This document shows, in pieces, positions 34,601 through 42,394 of a stretch of 50,642 bases of DNA. The position numbers were made by a program, and so were the translations under genes. Origin of the DNA: DASVTR01 sp033855775 (GTDB lineage Bacteria > Acidobacteriota > Blastocatellia > Pyrinomonadales > Pyrinomonadaceae); the NCBI GenBank assembly GCA_033855775.1, contig JAWVFT010000054.1, positions 1 to 50,642 on the forward strand, given 5' to 3'. Position 1 is the first letter of the stretch. Each line of letters opens with the position of its first letter. The notes beneath the pieces were generated by a model, which saw only the letters and a list, made by a program, of their open reading frames with translations, was not told the origin of the DNA and searched no databases.

Positions 34601-34746
34601 GCGGCCCTTCCCGCGGCGCACACGATTGCCAGCATGACGACGAATAAACATGCGCGACTAACGACTCTGGCCCGGACATTCGATTGAGCTATTTTTCCTG
34701 CGCGTGGAAGCGAACGAAAACTTGAGGCGGCAATTCTTAAAATCAT
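31663..34746 (-). CDS. Secreted PQQ-dependent sugar dehydrogenase-like protein with Ig, Calx-beta and DUF4214 domains
   Basis: 1027 residues. After a long N-terminal signal region (hydrophobic stretch near 32-48) a six-bladed beta-propeller of the soluble glucose/sorbosone dehydrogenase type extends to about residue 385 (RGLLGLAFDPNF, HNGGAMHFGPDGKLYV, ALGLRNPYTFAF, LNYGWPNIEG). An immunoglobulin-like domain follows (PSSQTVNAGQSVTF, YQWQRNG). Next come a PKD-like part, a Calx-beta domain (EGDESLTLTLSQATGG) and a C-terminal DUF4214 region (FVRQHYHDFLNREPDQGGLDYW, repeated near YLRRDPDDGGYEFW). It is likely secreted or on the cell surface. PQQ binding is inferred from the family. It is on the same strand as the chelatase genes but 278 bp away. 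Confidence 0.85.
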   Translation of the reverse strand: MILRIAASSFRSLPRAGKIAQSNVRARVVSRACLFVVMLAIVCAAGRAATLPSGFAETLVTNGLAEPTAMAFAPDGRLFVCQQGGQLRVIKNGALLAAPFLTVTTDATGERGLLGLAFDPNFAANQFVYVYYTVTSSPRHNRVSRFTANGDTVVPNSEVVVIELNDLNATIHNGGAMHFGPDGKLYVAIGENGEASNAQSLGNLLGKILRLNRDGTIPNDNPFITQVSGQNRAIWALGLRNPYTFAFQPGAQRMFINDVGQNTWEEINLGQAGLNYGWPNIEGPGSTGIFTGPIFFYGHGDGDTLGCAITGGTFYNPAVNQFPSAYVGQYFFADFCGGWIRQLNPAGNSVTGFATGISSPVDLQVGPDGQLYYLARGSNSIFKIRFVDDQHPVINIHPSSQTVNAGQSVTFTVAASGATPLSYQWQRNGVNIGGATSSSYTIAAVTNADNGAQFRVVVSNSFGSVTSNSATLSVPSNQPPVATIITPAPGAFYRAGDTINYSGAANDPEEGQLPASAFTWRIDFHHDAHAHPFIPATSGATNGSFTIPTTGETSPNVWYRITLTVRDSGGATRTVFRDVTPRTSTITLATSPAGLRLTLDGQPVTTPFSVVSVVGMTRTLGVIASQASCDLFYEFNSWLDGGATTRTIQTPASDAVYVARFVPREGQSANTFSFSAAQYTAPESAGHIPITITRLGNINVAASVGYFNSNETATDVGDYTTANGKLNFAPGESSKTIDVLTTDDAFVEGDESLTLTLSQATGGYLTGSPCVARLKITDNDSAPSSVNPIDDARFFVRQHYHDFLNREPDQGGLDYWSGQITACGANAACLDERRIAASAAFFVEQEFQQTGFFLHRFIKAALGLRPTYLQFTLDRNTLQNSADLEASKQAYAEAFVQQQNFKAKYGVNSTCPAFTDALLQNVGQNSGVDMTARRSELINECNTYANEIVLQRAHVLRKLIEYPEFAQAEYVPAFVLAQYFEYLRRDPDDGGYEFWVDVLRNRAPGNYLGMVQAFVNSPEYRARFGSQ

Positions 34747-34941
34747 AATTCTGAACCCGCTGGCTTTTGACCGACTCGCAGCCCTTTGAATTAATACCCG
34801 GCAGCGTCCGCTCTGGCGACAGGCGAGGGACGTTGCCTTTCATTCATGAGGAAATTATTCTGGAGCGATTCATTGTAGAAAAGTCCTGGGGCAATTGCCA
34901 ACGGCAAGCGATGGGAAACGAGGCGAGCGGCGACGCGGAAT

Positions 34942-35100
34942 AATGAATGCTGTGTTGCGAGGCGAGGCTATAGACGATGAGTTGCGATGCGAAACGATGA
35001 AGGAGACGAATGAAAGCGAAGCTCTTAATAACTCATCGTCGCGGCGTCTCTTGTCGCAGTATTCATCGTCGCGGCGTCCATCGTTTCCTTTGTCGTTGTC
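34942..35100. repeat. Probable inverted repeat element at the 3' end of the chelatase N-half gene
   Basis: GACGATGAGTT (34973-34983) and AACTCATCGTC (35030-35040) are perfect 11-bp inverted copies. They are surrounded by looser repeats of the same GACGATGA/GCGACAAG type on both arms. The last ~25 codons of the chelatase gene, with the repeated DAATM pattern and its stop codon, lie within the right arm. The pattern is weaker than in the other elements. Confidence 0.45.
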
Positions 35101-37406
35101 TCTAAGTTCAAAGCGCGCGCCATCTCTTCGATTGACGGGTACAACTGTTCGCGCTCGCGCTCGTCCGCCGTCTGCCTGTAGGCAAGGAGCAACTCTTTCA
35201 ACGCGGCGAGGTCTTTGTAGAGTCCGGCGTTTTCAATCGGCGGCGTCAGGTAGGAAATCAACTCGGCGTAGGAGCGACGCTTGGCGATGGAGCCTTCGGA
35301 TGGATTGTTGACGCTGTAGAGATAGATGTTCGGCATCTCGCCGATTAAGCGGTCGGGCCAGCAAGAGGCGGAGAGTCCGACTTGCTTGCCCGGCATAAAC
35401 TCCATCGCGCCGTGCGTGCCGACGTGCAAGGCCGCGTCCGCGCCGTAAACTTTTTCGAGATACGTGTAGAGCGCCATGAAGCCGTGATGCGGCGCGCCGC
35501 TCTTAGCCATCAAGAGGCGCATCGGGTCGCCTTCGTAGCCGAAGGTCGGCTGCACGCCGATGAAGACGTTGCCGAGTTGAAGCCCTTGAATCAACAACTC
35601 GCCGCCGGAAGAATTGATTGCGCCCGGCGCGCGGCCCCACTCTTTTTCAATGTCAGCGACGAAGGGACACAAACGCCTGTACTCGTCAACGCTCATTCGA
35701 TAGCAGACGTTCGCCGTCGTCCCGAAGCGTTCCGAGTTGCCGCCGAGCAACATCTCCCGCAGAGCGTCCGCGTCCGGCGGCAGTTCCAAACTGTAGCCGT
35801 CCATCTTCAATCCGCGCAGGATTTCCCACACGCTCGGAAAGACATCGAGGTCAGCCGCCGTCCCTATGTTTCCCTTGTTCGGCGGAAAGCAGAAGAGGAG
35901 CAAAGCCAGCTTGAGCCGCGAGCGCTCCGCCGTCTGCAAATGATTCCAACGCTTCAAGCGACGCGCCAGCCGCGCGCAACGTTCATCGAGCGGCACAGGC
36001 TCGCAACCGCCCGCAGGCATGCCGCCATACACGAATGGCTCGGTCGCGCCGTCCAACTCAGGAATAGCGATTTGCATTCCCGCCTGCACCGGATTCAAGC
36101 CCGTGCCTGACGCCTCCCAGGACTCAATCGTCTGCATGTCAAGGCTGACCGCTGAGCGAAACGGGCGATTCAACTCGCGCAGGAAACGCGTCGCCGCCAC
36201 GCTATCATTCATCGCCGGGCCGCCCACAAAACTGAAGCCCGTCAAAGACACAATCTGGCTCACACGCGAAGACTGACCGACAAGCGAAGCGCGCCCCTCA
36301 TCCGTCGTCGCTTGTCCGTTCCCTGTCGTCGCGCCAGTTTCGACTTTCCGACCTTCGACTTTGGATTTCAGACTTTGGACTTTGGACTTTGGACTTTGGA
36401 CTTTGCTTTTTTGACTGACGAAGAATTTTTCGCACGCCTCACGATTATCCATCAACGTCGAGATGGCGGGCAGCACGGCCAAGCCTTCGGCTTCGATGGC
36501 GCGAATCAAGCCGTCGTAATGCAGGCGCGTGCCGGAGACAATCTGCGGACGCAGCAAGAGCAGCCCGATGGTCTGCTCAGGCGTGAGCGCTTGTCTGCCG
36601 CTCTTCGCGGCGCGGCGCGCGTGCCACTTCGCGTAGTCTTCGTATGACTCAAACAGCGCGGGCGCGTCTGGATGATAGAGCGCGACCGCGGGCATCGCTT
36701 CCGGCGCGGGAACGCTGATGCGCGCGCGTTTCAATCGCTCGTCCGGCACGTAATGCTTGAGGGCGTAGAGAGCCATCGAGCGAATGTTGGCGGGCGTCGG
36801 TTGCAGGAAATAGCAGAAGAGCGCGAGGTAGTGTTTGATGTCGCCGAGCTTTCCGGCGCTTGGGACAAAGCGCAGGAGCGCGGGCAAACGCTCGACCCAT
36901 TTCAAGTACGGCGTATGGCTGCGCCGCCGCTGCCCGCGATAGGCGCGCGCCTGCTCTCCCATCCACGAGCCAACGTGACTTATCAAACGCCTCGCGCGAT
37001 TGTTCTCTGCTCCCTCTGCGTCTCCGCGTCCCGTCTTCCCTTCCTTGAACAAGCGCGCGAAATCGAGCCGCCCCATCCGCGTGCGGCGCATCAACTCCGG
37101 CATGCAGTTAATGACAATCACGGCATGATGACGCGCTCTATATTTTTCGAGAGCAACGAGCAGCCGCGCGCCGTTCTCGCCGTCCATGACGTGCATGACG
37201 AAGACTATATCGGCCACGCTCAAGTCGCGTTCCACCTCGCTCCATTCGTCATCGTCGAGCGCGGCGCCAAAGTTATAAGCGGCCATCCGCAAGCCGAGCT
37301 TGTGCTCACGATTAATCTCCCGCTCCGCATCCTTGAGCGGCGCGAGCAAACTCGACCCGACATAGAGAGTTGTGATGTTCAACTTGCTTTCCCTGTCGCT
37401 CTGCAA
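35025..37406 (-). CDS. bchH: BchH/ChlH-type metal chelatase large subunit, N-terminal part (split gene)
   Basis: 793 residues from a TTG at 37406 (no good ATG or strong ribosome site). Residues 8-150 match the N-terminal domain of the Mg-chelatase H subunit (MRRTRMGRLDF, near 106-115). The CobN/Mg-chelatase domain follows, with CFPPNKGNIGTAADLDVFPS and, from residue 661, HVGTHGAMEFMPGKQVG. It ends after EEMARALNLE, where complete BchH proteins continue into the C-terminal third. That missing part is encoded by the gene just upstream. Residues about 333-375 are a repeat-derived insert (SKVQ repeats). H subunits bind protoporphyrin and insert Mg; a cobalt-chelatase role is an alternative. Confidence 0.85.
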   Translation of the reverse strand: MQSDRESKLNITTLYVGSSLLAPLKDAEREINREHKLGLRMAAYNFGAALDDDEWSEVERDLSVADIVFVMHVMDGENGARLLVALEKYRARHHAVIVINCMPELMRRTRMGRLDFARLFKEGKTGRGDAEGAENNRARRLISHVGSWMGEQARAYRGQRRRSHTPYLKWVERLPALLRFVPSAGKLGDIKHYLALFCYFLQPTPANIRSMALYALKHYVPDERLKRARISVPAPEAMPAVALYHPDAPALFESYEDYAKWHARRAAKSGRQALTPEQTIGLLLLRPQIVSGTRLHYDGLIRAIEAEGLAVLPAISTLMDNREACEKFFVSQKSKVQSPKSKVQSLKSKVEGRKVETGATTGNGQATTDEGRASLVGQSSRVSQIVSLTGFSFVGGPAMNDSVAATRFLRELNRPFRSAVSLDMQTIESWEASGTGLNPVQAGMQIAIPELDGATEPFVYGGMPAGGCEPVPLDERCARLARRLKRWNHLQTAERSRLKLALLLFCFPPNKGNIGTAADLDVFPSVWEILRGLKMDGYSLELPPDADALREMLLGGNSERFGTTANVCYRMSVDEYRRLCPFVADIEKEWGRAPGAINSSGGELLIQGLQLGNVFIGVQPTFGYEGDPMRLLMAKSGAPHHGFMALYTYLEKVYGADAALHVGTHGAMEFMPGKQVGLSASCWPDRLIGEMPNIYLYSVNNPSEGSIAKRRSYAELISYLTPPIENAGLYKDLAALKELLLAYRQTADEREREQLYPSIEEMARALNLETTTKETMDAATMNTATRDAATMSY
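36339..36407. repeat. Heptamer tandem repeat inside the chelatase N-half gene
   Basis: Four consecutive GGACTTT heptamers with degenerate neighbours (GACTTTC, CGACCTT, GGATTTC). They are read in frame as SKVQSPKSKVQSLKSKVEGR. Seven-base periodicity without a frameshift is possible because about three units make 21 bp. The insert has no counterpart in usual BchH proteins. Confidence 0.75.
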
Positions 37407-37460
37407 TCTACAAGCGACGACATCGTGCGCCGTCTTCTCTTGCTTCTCTTTATCACAATG

Positions 37461-39203
37461 CTATCCACCGAGTCCTTCAAGCTGGTCTTCGAGGCCGTTG
37501 AAAATGTCGCGCAGTTGTTCGAGCATCTCCCTTTCGGCGGCCCAGAAACCGCGCCCTTCGGCTTCGAGCAGACGACGGACGAGCGAGCGCGCAGAGTGCG
37601 GGTTCAGATGACGCAGGCGTTCGAGCATCTGCGCGTCGAGCACGAAGGTCTTCGCCACTTCCGTGTAAACCCAATCGTCAACGGCGTCGGCTGTGGCAGA
37701 CCAGCCGAAGGTGTTGCTAACGTGGCTTTCGATTTCCGCGACGCCGCGAAAGCCGTGCTTGAGCATTCCTTCGTACCATTTCGGATTGAGCGTCTTGGCG
37801 CGCGTCTCAAGCCGGATTGTTTCTTCGAGCGAGCGAATCTTCGCGTCGGGCGAAAGCGTGTCGGAGAGATAGACGGCGGGGCGCGCGTTGGCCCGTTTCT
37901 CGACGGCCTTCGAGACGCCGCCGAGATATTCGAAATAATGGTCAACGTCCGTGATGCCGATTTCAAACGTGTCTATGTTCTGGTACGTCGCTTCGACGCG
38001 CGAGAGAGCCGTGTCCATCGCGCGCCTCGCCTCGCGCCCCTCGAAGACGCGGCCCTTCGCATCGCGCCCGTAGGCGAAGCACTTGCGCTTGACGAAGAGG
38101 TCGCCCAACGTCTCGCCCTCTTCCCACTGCGAATCCATGACCATGAAGTTGACGTTCGTGCCGTAGTTTCCGGGAGCGTTGGAGAAGACGCGCACAGCCG
38201 CTTCGTCAAACGAGCAATCGCTCGCGCTCGACTGTTCCAGCACATGACGGCGCACGTAGTTCATCTCCGCCGGTTCGTCCAAAGAAGCGACGGCGCGCAC
38301 GGCCTTGTCAAGCAGATTAATCGTCGCCCCGAAGAGGTCGCGGAAGATTCCCGAAACCGTCATCACCACGTCAATGCGCGGTCGTCCCAACTCTTCGAGC
38401 GGAATTATCTCCACGGCGGTCGCGCGATTCATAGAGTCGCGCAAAGGTCTTGTGCCGAGCAGCCACAAAGCCTGCGCCACGCCTTCGCCCTGCGTCTTGA
38501 TGTTGTCCAGGCCCCACAGCACCAGAGCCATCGCGCGCGGGTAACTTCCGCGCTCCGACAGATGACGCTCAAGCAAGCGTTTGACGACCAATTCGGCCCG
38601 CGCATAAGCGATGGCCGAAGGCACCGTGTAAGGATTGACGGCGTGCGTGTTTCTTCCGGTCGGCAGGATAGACGGATTCTGCACGATGTCCGCGCCCGGC
38701 CCCGGCTCTATGTACTCGCCGCGCAGAGCGCGCAGCAACGATTCAAGCTCTTGATTGACTTCAAGCTCCGTTGAGATTCGTTCGAGCAACTGAAAGACGG
38801 CGACAGCTTCGCTTCGATTAACATGAGCGACATCGGCCAGCCACTCGACCGCCGCCGCCGCGTCCTCCGCGATGAAACGCGCGATAGCCGCAGCCACTAT
38901 CTCATCAACTCGCTCACGAGCGCGCAACGCGGCTTCGTCCGCTCGCCCCGCTTTAATCAACGCGGTGTAAGCCAGCGAGCCAAGCCCTTCGGCGACCAAA
39001 TCCGTGAGGGCGCGCGCGTTCGCTTCCGGTCGCTCGAAGGAAGCGACCATCCGCAGCATCTCCGCGCGCGAGTGTTCAGCCGAGACGCGACCGAAGACAT
39101 GCAGGCCCGTCGGTATCAAACGCTGCTCGACTTCCGTCACCTGCTCGTAGAGCGTCAACACGCGGCGGTCGCGTTCCTCAGCCGTCAGCTTATTCGTCTT
39201 CAT
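37461..39203 (-). CDS. bchH: BchH/ChlH-type metal chelatase large subunit, C-terminal part (split gene, placed upstream)
   Basis: 580 residues from the ATG at 39203; a TTG at 39233 is possible. It starts TAEERDRRVLTLYEQVTEVEQRLIPTGLHVFG, the point where the N-half stops in full-length BchH, and continues to the usual BchH C terminus. Conserved stretches include GPGADIVQNPSILPTGRN, APGNYGTNVNFMV, LNPKWYEGMLKHG and NTFGWSATADAVDDWVY. Together the two ORFs rebuild a complete H subunit with neither overlap nor obvious loss. In transcription order this C-half comes first. It starts about 40 nt after the ATPase subunit's stop, so all three chelatase genes seem co-transcribed. Confidence 0.88.
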   Translation of the reverse strand: MKTNKLTAEERDRRVLTLYEQVTEVEQRLIPTGLHVFGRVSAEHSRAEMLRMVASFERPEANARALTDLVAEGLGSLAYTALIKAGRADEAALRARERVDEIVAAAIARFIAEDAAAAVEWLADVAHVNRSEAVAVFQLLERISTELEVNQELESLLRALRGEYIEPGPGADIVQNPSILPTGRNTHAVNPYTVPSAIAYARAELVVKRLLERHLSERGSYPRAMALVLWGLDNIKTQGEGVAQALWLLGTRPLRDSMNRATAVEIIPLEELGRPRIDVVMTVSGIFRDLFGATINLLDKAVRAVASLDEPAEMNYVRRHVLEQSSASDCSFDEAAVRVFSNAPGNYGTNVNFMVMDSQWEEGETLGDLFVKRKCFAYGRDAKGRVFEGREARRAMDTALSRVEATYQNIDTFEIGITDVDHYFEYLGGVSKAVEKRANARPAVYLSDTLSPDAKIRSLEETIRLETRAKTLNPKWYEGMLKHGFRGVAEIESHVSNTFGWSATADAVDDWVYTEVAKTFVLDAQMLERLRHLNPHSARSLVRRLLEAEGRGFWAAEREMLEQLRDIFNGLEDQLEGLGG

Positions 39204-39243
39204 CTGCTCTGAACCGTTCAAGCTCAACCTCAAACGCCGAGTT

Positions 39244-41511
39244 CTAACGCCCCTGCGTCGCCAAAGATTTCAGCATCGCTGTTTCTTCATCCATCAACGC
39301 GCCCGGCGGAAGATAAACGTAGGCAGCGCGCACGCGCCTTGCCAGAGCCAAGCCCTCTCCGCCTGAGACGAAACGGCTCTGCGTGTCAACCACAATCGTT
39401 TCGACGCCCGCGCGCTGCAACGCCGCGCCCAACTGTTCAAGCTCTTCATTAATCAAGCGCTCTCGTGTCGCTCGTTCGTTGTTGCCGGGAGCGCGCAGCG
39501 GAACGTTCGAGCGGCCATCCGTGAAGAGCAATAAAATTATCTGCCCTGAAGATTGTCGCGCAGCGCGTTCGGCGACCTCAAGCGCGCAGGCTAGACCGGC
39601 GGCGAGCGGCGTCGTGCCGCCGACCGTCAAAGCGTCCAGCAGATTTCCGGCCCGCGTCACGCTCCGGCTCGGCGGCAAGAGAGCCTCGGCGCGCTCACGC
39701 CGGAACGAGACGAGAGCCACGCGGTCGCGCCTGACATATGATTGCCGTAACAAGCGCGCCAACGCTCCCTTCGCTTGCCCGATGCGATTCGCGGCCATGC
39801 TCCCCGAAGCATCAACCGCGAAGATGTAAAGCCTTCCGCTCTTCTGCCTGAAACTCTTGTAATGCAAGTCTGCCACCGTCGCTGCGACAACGGGGGTTAG
39901 GGGTTGGGGGTTGGGGGTTAGGGAAGCAGAAGAATCGCGCCCATGCGTTGGTCTTTCCCCAACCCCTGGCCCCCAACCCCTGACCCCCGCTTTGCGCGCT
40001 GCTGTTCTGAGTGTCGCGTCGAGGGCCAATCGCGCGCCGCTGGCTTTCGTCGAGACGGCGCGGACGTAACGCCCGCGTCGAGGATTGGCCGGAACGCGGG
40101 ACGAGCTTTGTTGACGGCGCGCTGAGCGTGCTTGTGTCGCTCGCTTGGCATATGTACTGGAGACTTCGCGCGGCATGTTTTCGGGGAGGCTGGCATCGAG
40201 CGTCGGCGGGACGTTGCGCTCGTCGCGGCTCTCGCCGGAAGCCTGCGAATTGCTTTCGACCTGAGCATCGCTTTCGATGTTGCGAGAATCGCTTTCGATG
40301 TCGCGAGAATTGCTTTCGACGTTGCGGCGCGAGTTCTTCTGTGTGCGACGGGCCGCGCCGCCCTGCGGTGTGTTGGGCGAGCGGTCATCGTTGTCGCTCT
40401 CGCCCTGGGCGTGTGATTGCTGTTCGCCCGCCGCTTCGGGGAACAGTTCCGCGAGTTGCTGTTGGACACGCGCGCCGCTTTCGGTCGGCTCGAAGGGGTC
40501 GCGTCGTTGACGGTGGCGCAGGGCCATCGTCGCCACGCGGCGCACGTCCGCGGCGGTCGCGCGCTTGCGTCCTTCAAAGGCCGCGAGAGCGCGGGCGGCT
40601 CGCGTAATGGTCAACTCGCCGCGATGCCCGTCAATGTTAAGCTGCAAGCACAACCCGGCGATGCGGCGCAGGAGTTCGCGCGAGACTTCGACGCCGCGCA
40701 AGGCTTTGCGCGCCCGCGTGATGCGACGACGCAGGCTCTCTTGCTCTTGCTCCATCGCGGCGCGAAAGGCTTCGGGGTCGCGGTCGAAGGCTTCGCGCAG
40801 TTCGACGATGCGGACGCGTTGGTCTAAGTCAGCGACGGTCTTGATTTCGACGTGCAGGCCGAAGCGGTCGAGCAGTTGCGGTCGCAACTCGCCTTCCTCC
40901 GGATTGCCTGAGCCGACGAGGACAAACTGCGCCGGATGCTCAAGCGAGATGCCTTCGCGTTCGACCGCGTTGCGCCCCGTCGCGGCCACGTCCAGCAGCA
41001 AGTCAATCAAATGGTCTTCGAGCAGATTGACTTCATCAATGTAGAGAAAGCCGCGATGAGCGCGGGCCAGCAGTCCCGGCTCGAAAGCCTTTTGGCCCGC
41101 GCCGATGGCTCGCTCAAAATCGAGAGAGCCGCACACTCTGTCTTCCGTCGCGCCGAGCGGCAAGTCAACCACTGCGACGCGCGCTCGCTCGCGCCTCAGT
41201 CTTCCATCACGCGCGAGGCGCGTTCGACAATCGGCGCAGAGGCTCGCTTCGTCCGCCGGGTCGCAGCCGTAGAGACAATTCTCGACGCGCCAGATTTCCG
41301 GCAAGAGGTCTGCCAGAGCGCGCACCGCCGTTGACTTGCCCGTCCCGCGATGGCCCATTATCAACACGCCGCCGATTGACGAATCAATCGCGTTCAAGAG
41401 CAGGGCCAACTTCATCTCTTCCTGCCCGACGAGGCCCGCGAACGGATAGACGGGACGCGCTGGCTGGCGTCGCTCAAGGTTGTGCGTTGTTTGGGAGTCG
41501 TGGCGTGTCAT
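39244..41511 (-). CDS. Metal chelatase ATPase/integrin-domain fusion (BchI-BchD type)
   Basis: 755 residues from the ATG at 41511; an open stretch upstream to 41583 is not supported. Residues 20-330 are an AAA+ domain of the ChlI/BchI type: Walker A GHRGTGKST (53-61), FLYIDEVNLLEDHLIDLLLD (Walker B) and LVGSGNPEEGELRPQLLDRF. A long acidic, Ser/Asn-rich linker (about 370-540) carries two repeat-derived inserts. The C-terminal domain is a von Willebrand/integrin-like I domain with the metal site DASGSM (about 565) and TDGRSN. Such I-D fusions work with BchH or CobN large subunits to drive Mg or Co insertion. It is the first gene of the three-gene chelatase run. Confidence 0.9.
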   Translation of the reverse strand: MTRHDSQTTHNLERRQPARPVYPFAGLVGQEEMKLALLLNAIDSSIGGVLIMGHRGTGKSTAVRALADLLPEIWRVENCLYGCDPADEASLCADCRTRLARDGRLRRERARVAVVDLPLGATEDRVCGSLDFERAIGAGQKAFEPGLLARAHRGFLYIDEVNLLEDHLIDLLLDVAATGRNAVEREGISLEHPAQFVLVGSGNPEEGELRPQLLDRFGLHVEIKTVADLDQRVRIVELREAFDRDPEAFRAAMEQEQESLRRRITRARKALRGVEVSRELLRRIAGLCLQLNIDGHRGELTITRAARALAAFEGRKRATAADVRRVATMALRHRQRRDPFEPTESGARVQQQLAELFPEAAGEQQSHAQGESDNDDRSPNTPQGGAARRTQKNSRRNVESNSRDIESDSRNIESDAQVESNSQASGESRDERNVPPTLDASLPENMPREVSSTYAKRATQARSARRQQSSSRVPANPRRGRYVRAVSTKASGARLALDATLRTAARKAGVRGWGPGVGERPTHGRDSSASLTPNPQPLTPVVAATVADLHYKSFRQKSGRLYIFAVDASGSMAANRIGQAKGALARLLRQSYVRRDRVALVSFRRERAEALLPPSRSVTRAGNLLDALTVGGTTPLAAGLACALEVAERAARQSSGQIILLLFTDGRSNVPLRAPGNNERATRERLINEELEQLGAALQRAGVETIVVDTQSRFVSGGEGLALARRVRAAYVYLPPGALMDEETAMLKSLATQGR
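39892..39988. repeat. Heptamer inverted repeat element inside the chelatase ATPase gene
   Basis: The left arm (39892-39924) repeats GGGGTTG/GGGGTTA; the right arm (39956-39988) repeats CCCCAAC/CCCCTGA in the opposite sense. Read on the minus strand in frame it gives GVRGWGPGVGE and SLTPNPQPLTPV. It lies in the linker between the ATPase and integrin domains. The same heptamer in a shorter form is at 48597-48644 between pgk and tpiA. Confidence 0.85.
40251..40326. repeat. 21-bp tandem repeat in the linker of the chelatase ATPase gene
   Basis: Two full units of CGCTTTCGATGTYGCGAGAAT, and partial units on each side, encode repeated SR(N/D)IESD heptapeptides on the minus strand. It is a short coding microsatellite in the acidic linker. 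Confidence 0.8.
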
Positions 41512-41665
41512 GTAAAACTCGCTTAAGTTTTTAACCGAAAACACTCGATGCGGCAAGCTTGACGTGAAAATGGCGAGTGACAACCCGTTCGCGTCTCGGT
41601 TATCATCTGCGCGTTTCGAAGCGCTCTCAAGTGACGACCACCGAAGGCGCGGAGTTTATCCATCC

Positions 41666-42394
41666 ATGAGCAAAGACAACATCCTGTTTGTGATTATCGG
41701 CGTGCTGCTCGGTTTCATCGGCGGCTTTCTGTTTGCCAACTCCGTCAACCAGCGCGGACTGCCGCCGCGCGCTACGTCCTCCGCCAGCCGCCCGGCCACG
41801 CAAAGCAACGAGTTGCCGCCAGACCATCCGCCGGCTGCGCCAAAGGCCACGCAGGATATAACCGAGTTGTCGAAAGAATTGAAGGAGGCCGTGGAGAAAG
41901 CCAAGAGCGACTCGTCCAACTTCGACGCGCAGGTGGCGGCGGCCAAACGTTTATACGAAAACCGGCTCTACGAGCAGGCCGTCGAATATTTCACGCGGGC
42001 CAACAAGCTGCGCCCCGACGATTATGAGACAATCACGAATCTGGGCAACACCTACTTCGACGCGGGCAAGTTTGACTTGGCCGAACAGTGGTACGACACG
42101 GCCCTCGCCAGGAAGCCGAACGATGTAGACGTTCGCACAGACCTCGGCCTCAGCTTCTTCTTTCGCAAGCCGCCGGACATGGCTCGCGCCGTCAAAGAAT
42201 TTCGCGCGGCCTTGCAGTACGACCCCAAACATGAGCAGACGCTCATCAACCTGATTGTCGTCCTCTCGGAAAAAGGCGACGTACAGGAAGCGCGAACCGC
42301 GCTCGCCCAACTCGAAAAAGCCAGCCCCAACAATTCGGCCCTGCCCAAGCTACGCACACGCATCGAAGAAATGGCGACGAAGAAAACAGGATGA
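41666..42394 (+). CDS. Membrane-anchored TPR protein
   Basis: 242 residues from the ATG at 41666, with GGAG 11 nt upstream; the frame is open further upstream but without signal. One transmembrane helix (ILFVIIGVLLGFIGGFLFA) near the N terminus is followed by a Pro/Ser-rich linker, a short coiled segment and about four tetratricopeptide repeats (YEQAVEYFTRANKLRPDDY, FDLAEQWYDTALARKPNDV, MARAVKEFRAALQYDPKH). TPRs mediate protein-protein contacts; similar proteins occur in cytochrome c biogenesis and envelope assembly. It starts about 150 bp from the divergent chelatase genes. Confidence 0.8.
   Translation: MSKDNILFVIIGVLLGFIGGFLFANSVNQRGLPPRATSSASRPATQSNELPPDHPPAAPKATQDITELSKELKEAVEKAKSDSSNFDAQVAAAKRLYENRLYEQAVEYFTRANKLRPDDYETITNLGNTYFDAGKFDLAEQWYDTALARKPNDVDVRTDLGLSFFFRKPPDMARAVKEFRAALQYDPKHEQTLINLIVVLSEKGDVQEARTALAQLEKASPNNSALPKLRTRIEEMATKKTG

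Noticed and set aside
36672..38774. A 700-codon plus-strand open frame opposite the split chelatase genes
   Set aside because: It spans the gap between two real minus-strand genes; its translation has no recognisable domain and reflects codon bias of the opposite strand.
35025..39203. The split chelatase being two pseudogene fragments
   Set aside because: Both parts keep all conserved blocks, have no internal stop over 580 and 793 codons, and stay in an operon with the ATPase subunit, which suggests that they remain functional.
39892..39988. CRISPR-like array
   Set aside because: Units are 7 bp, without unique spacers of constant length, arranged as opposed arms inside a gene; no cas genes are present.
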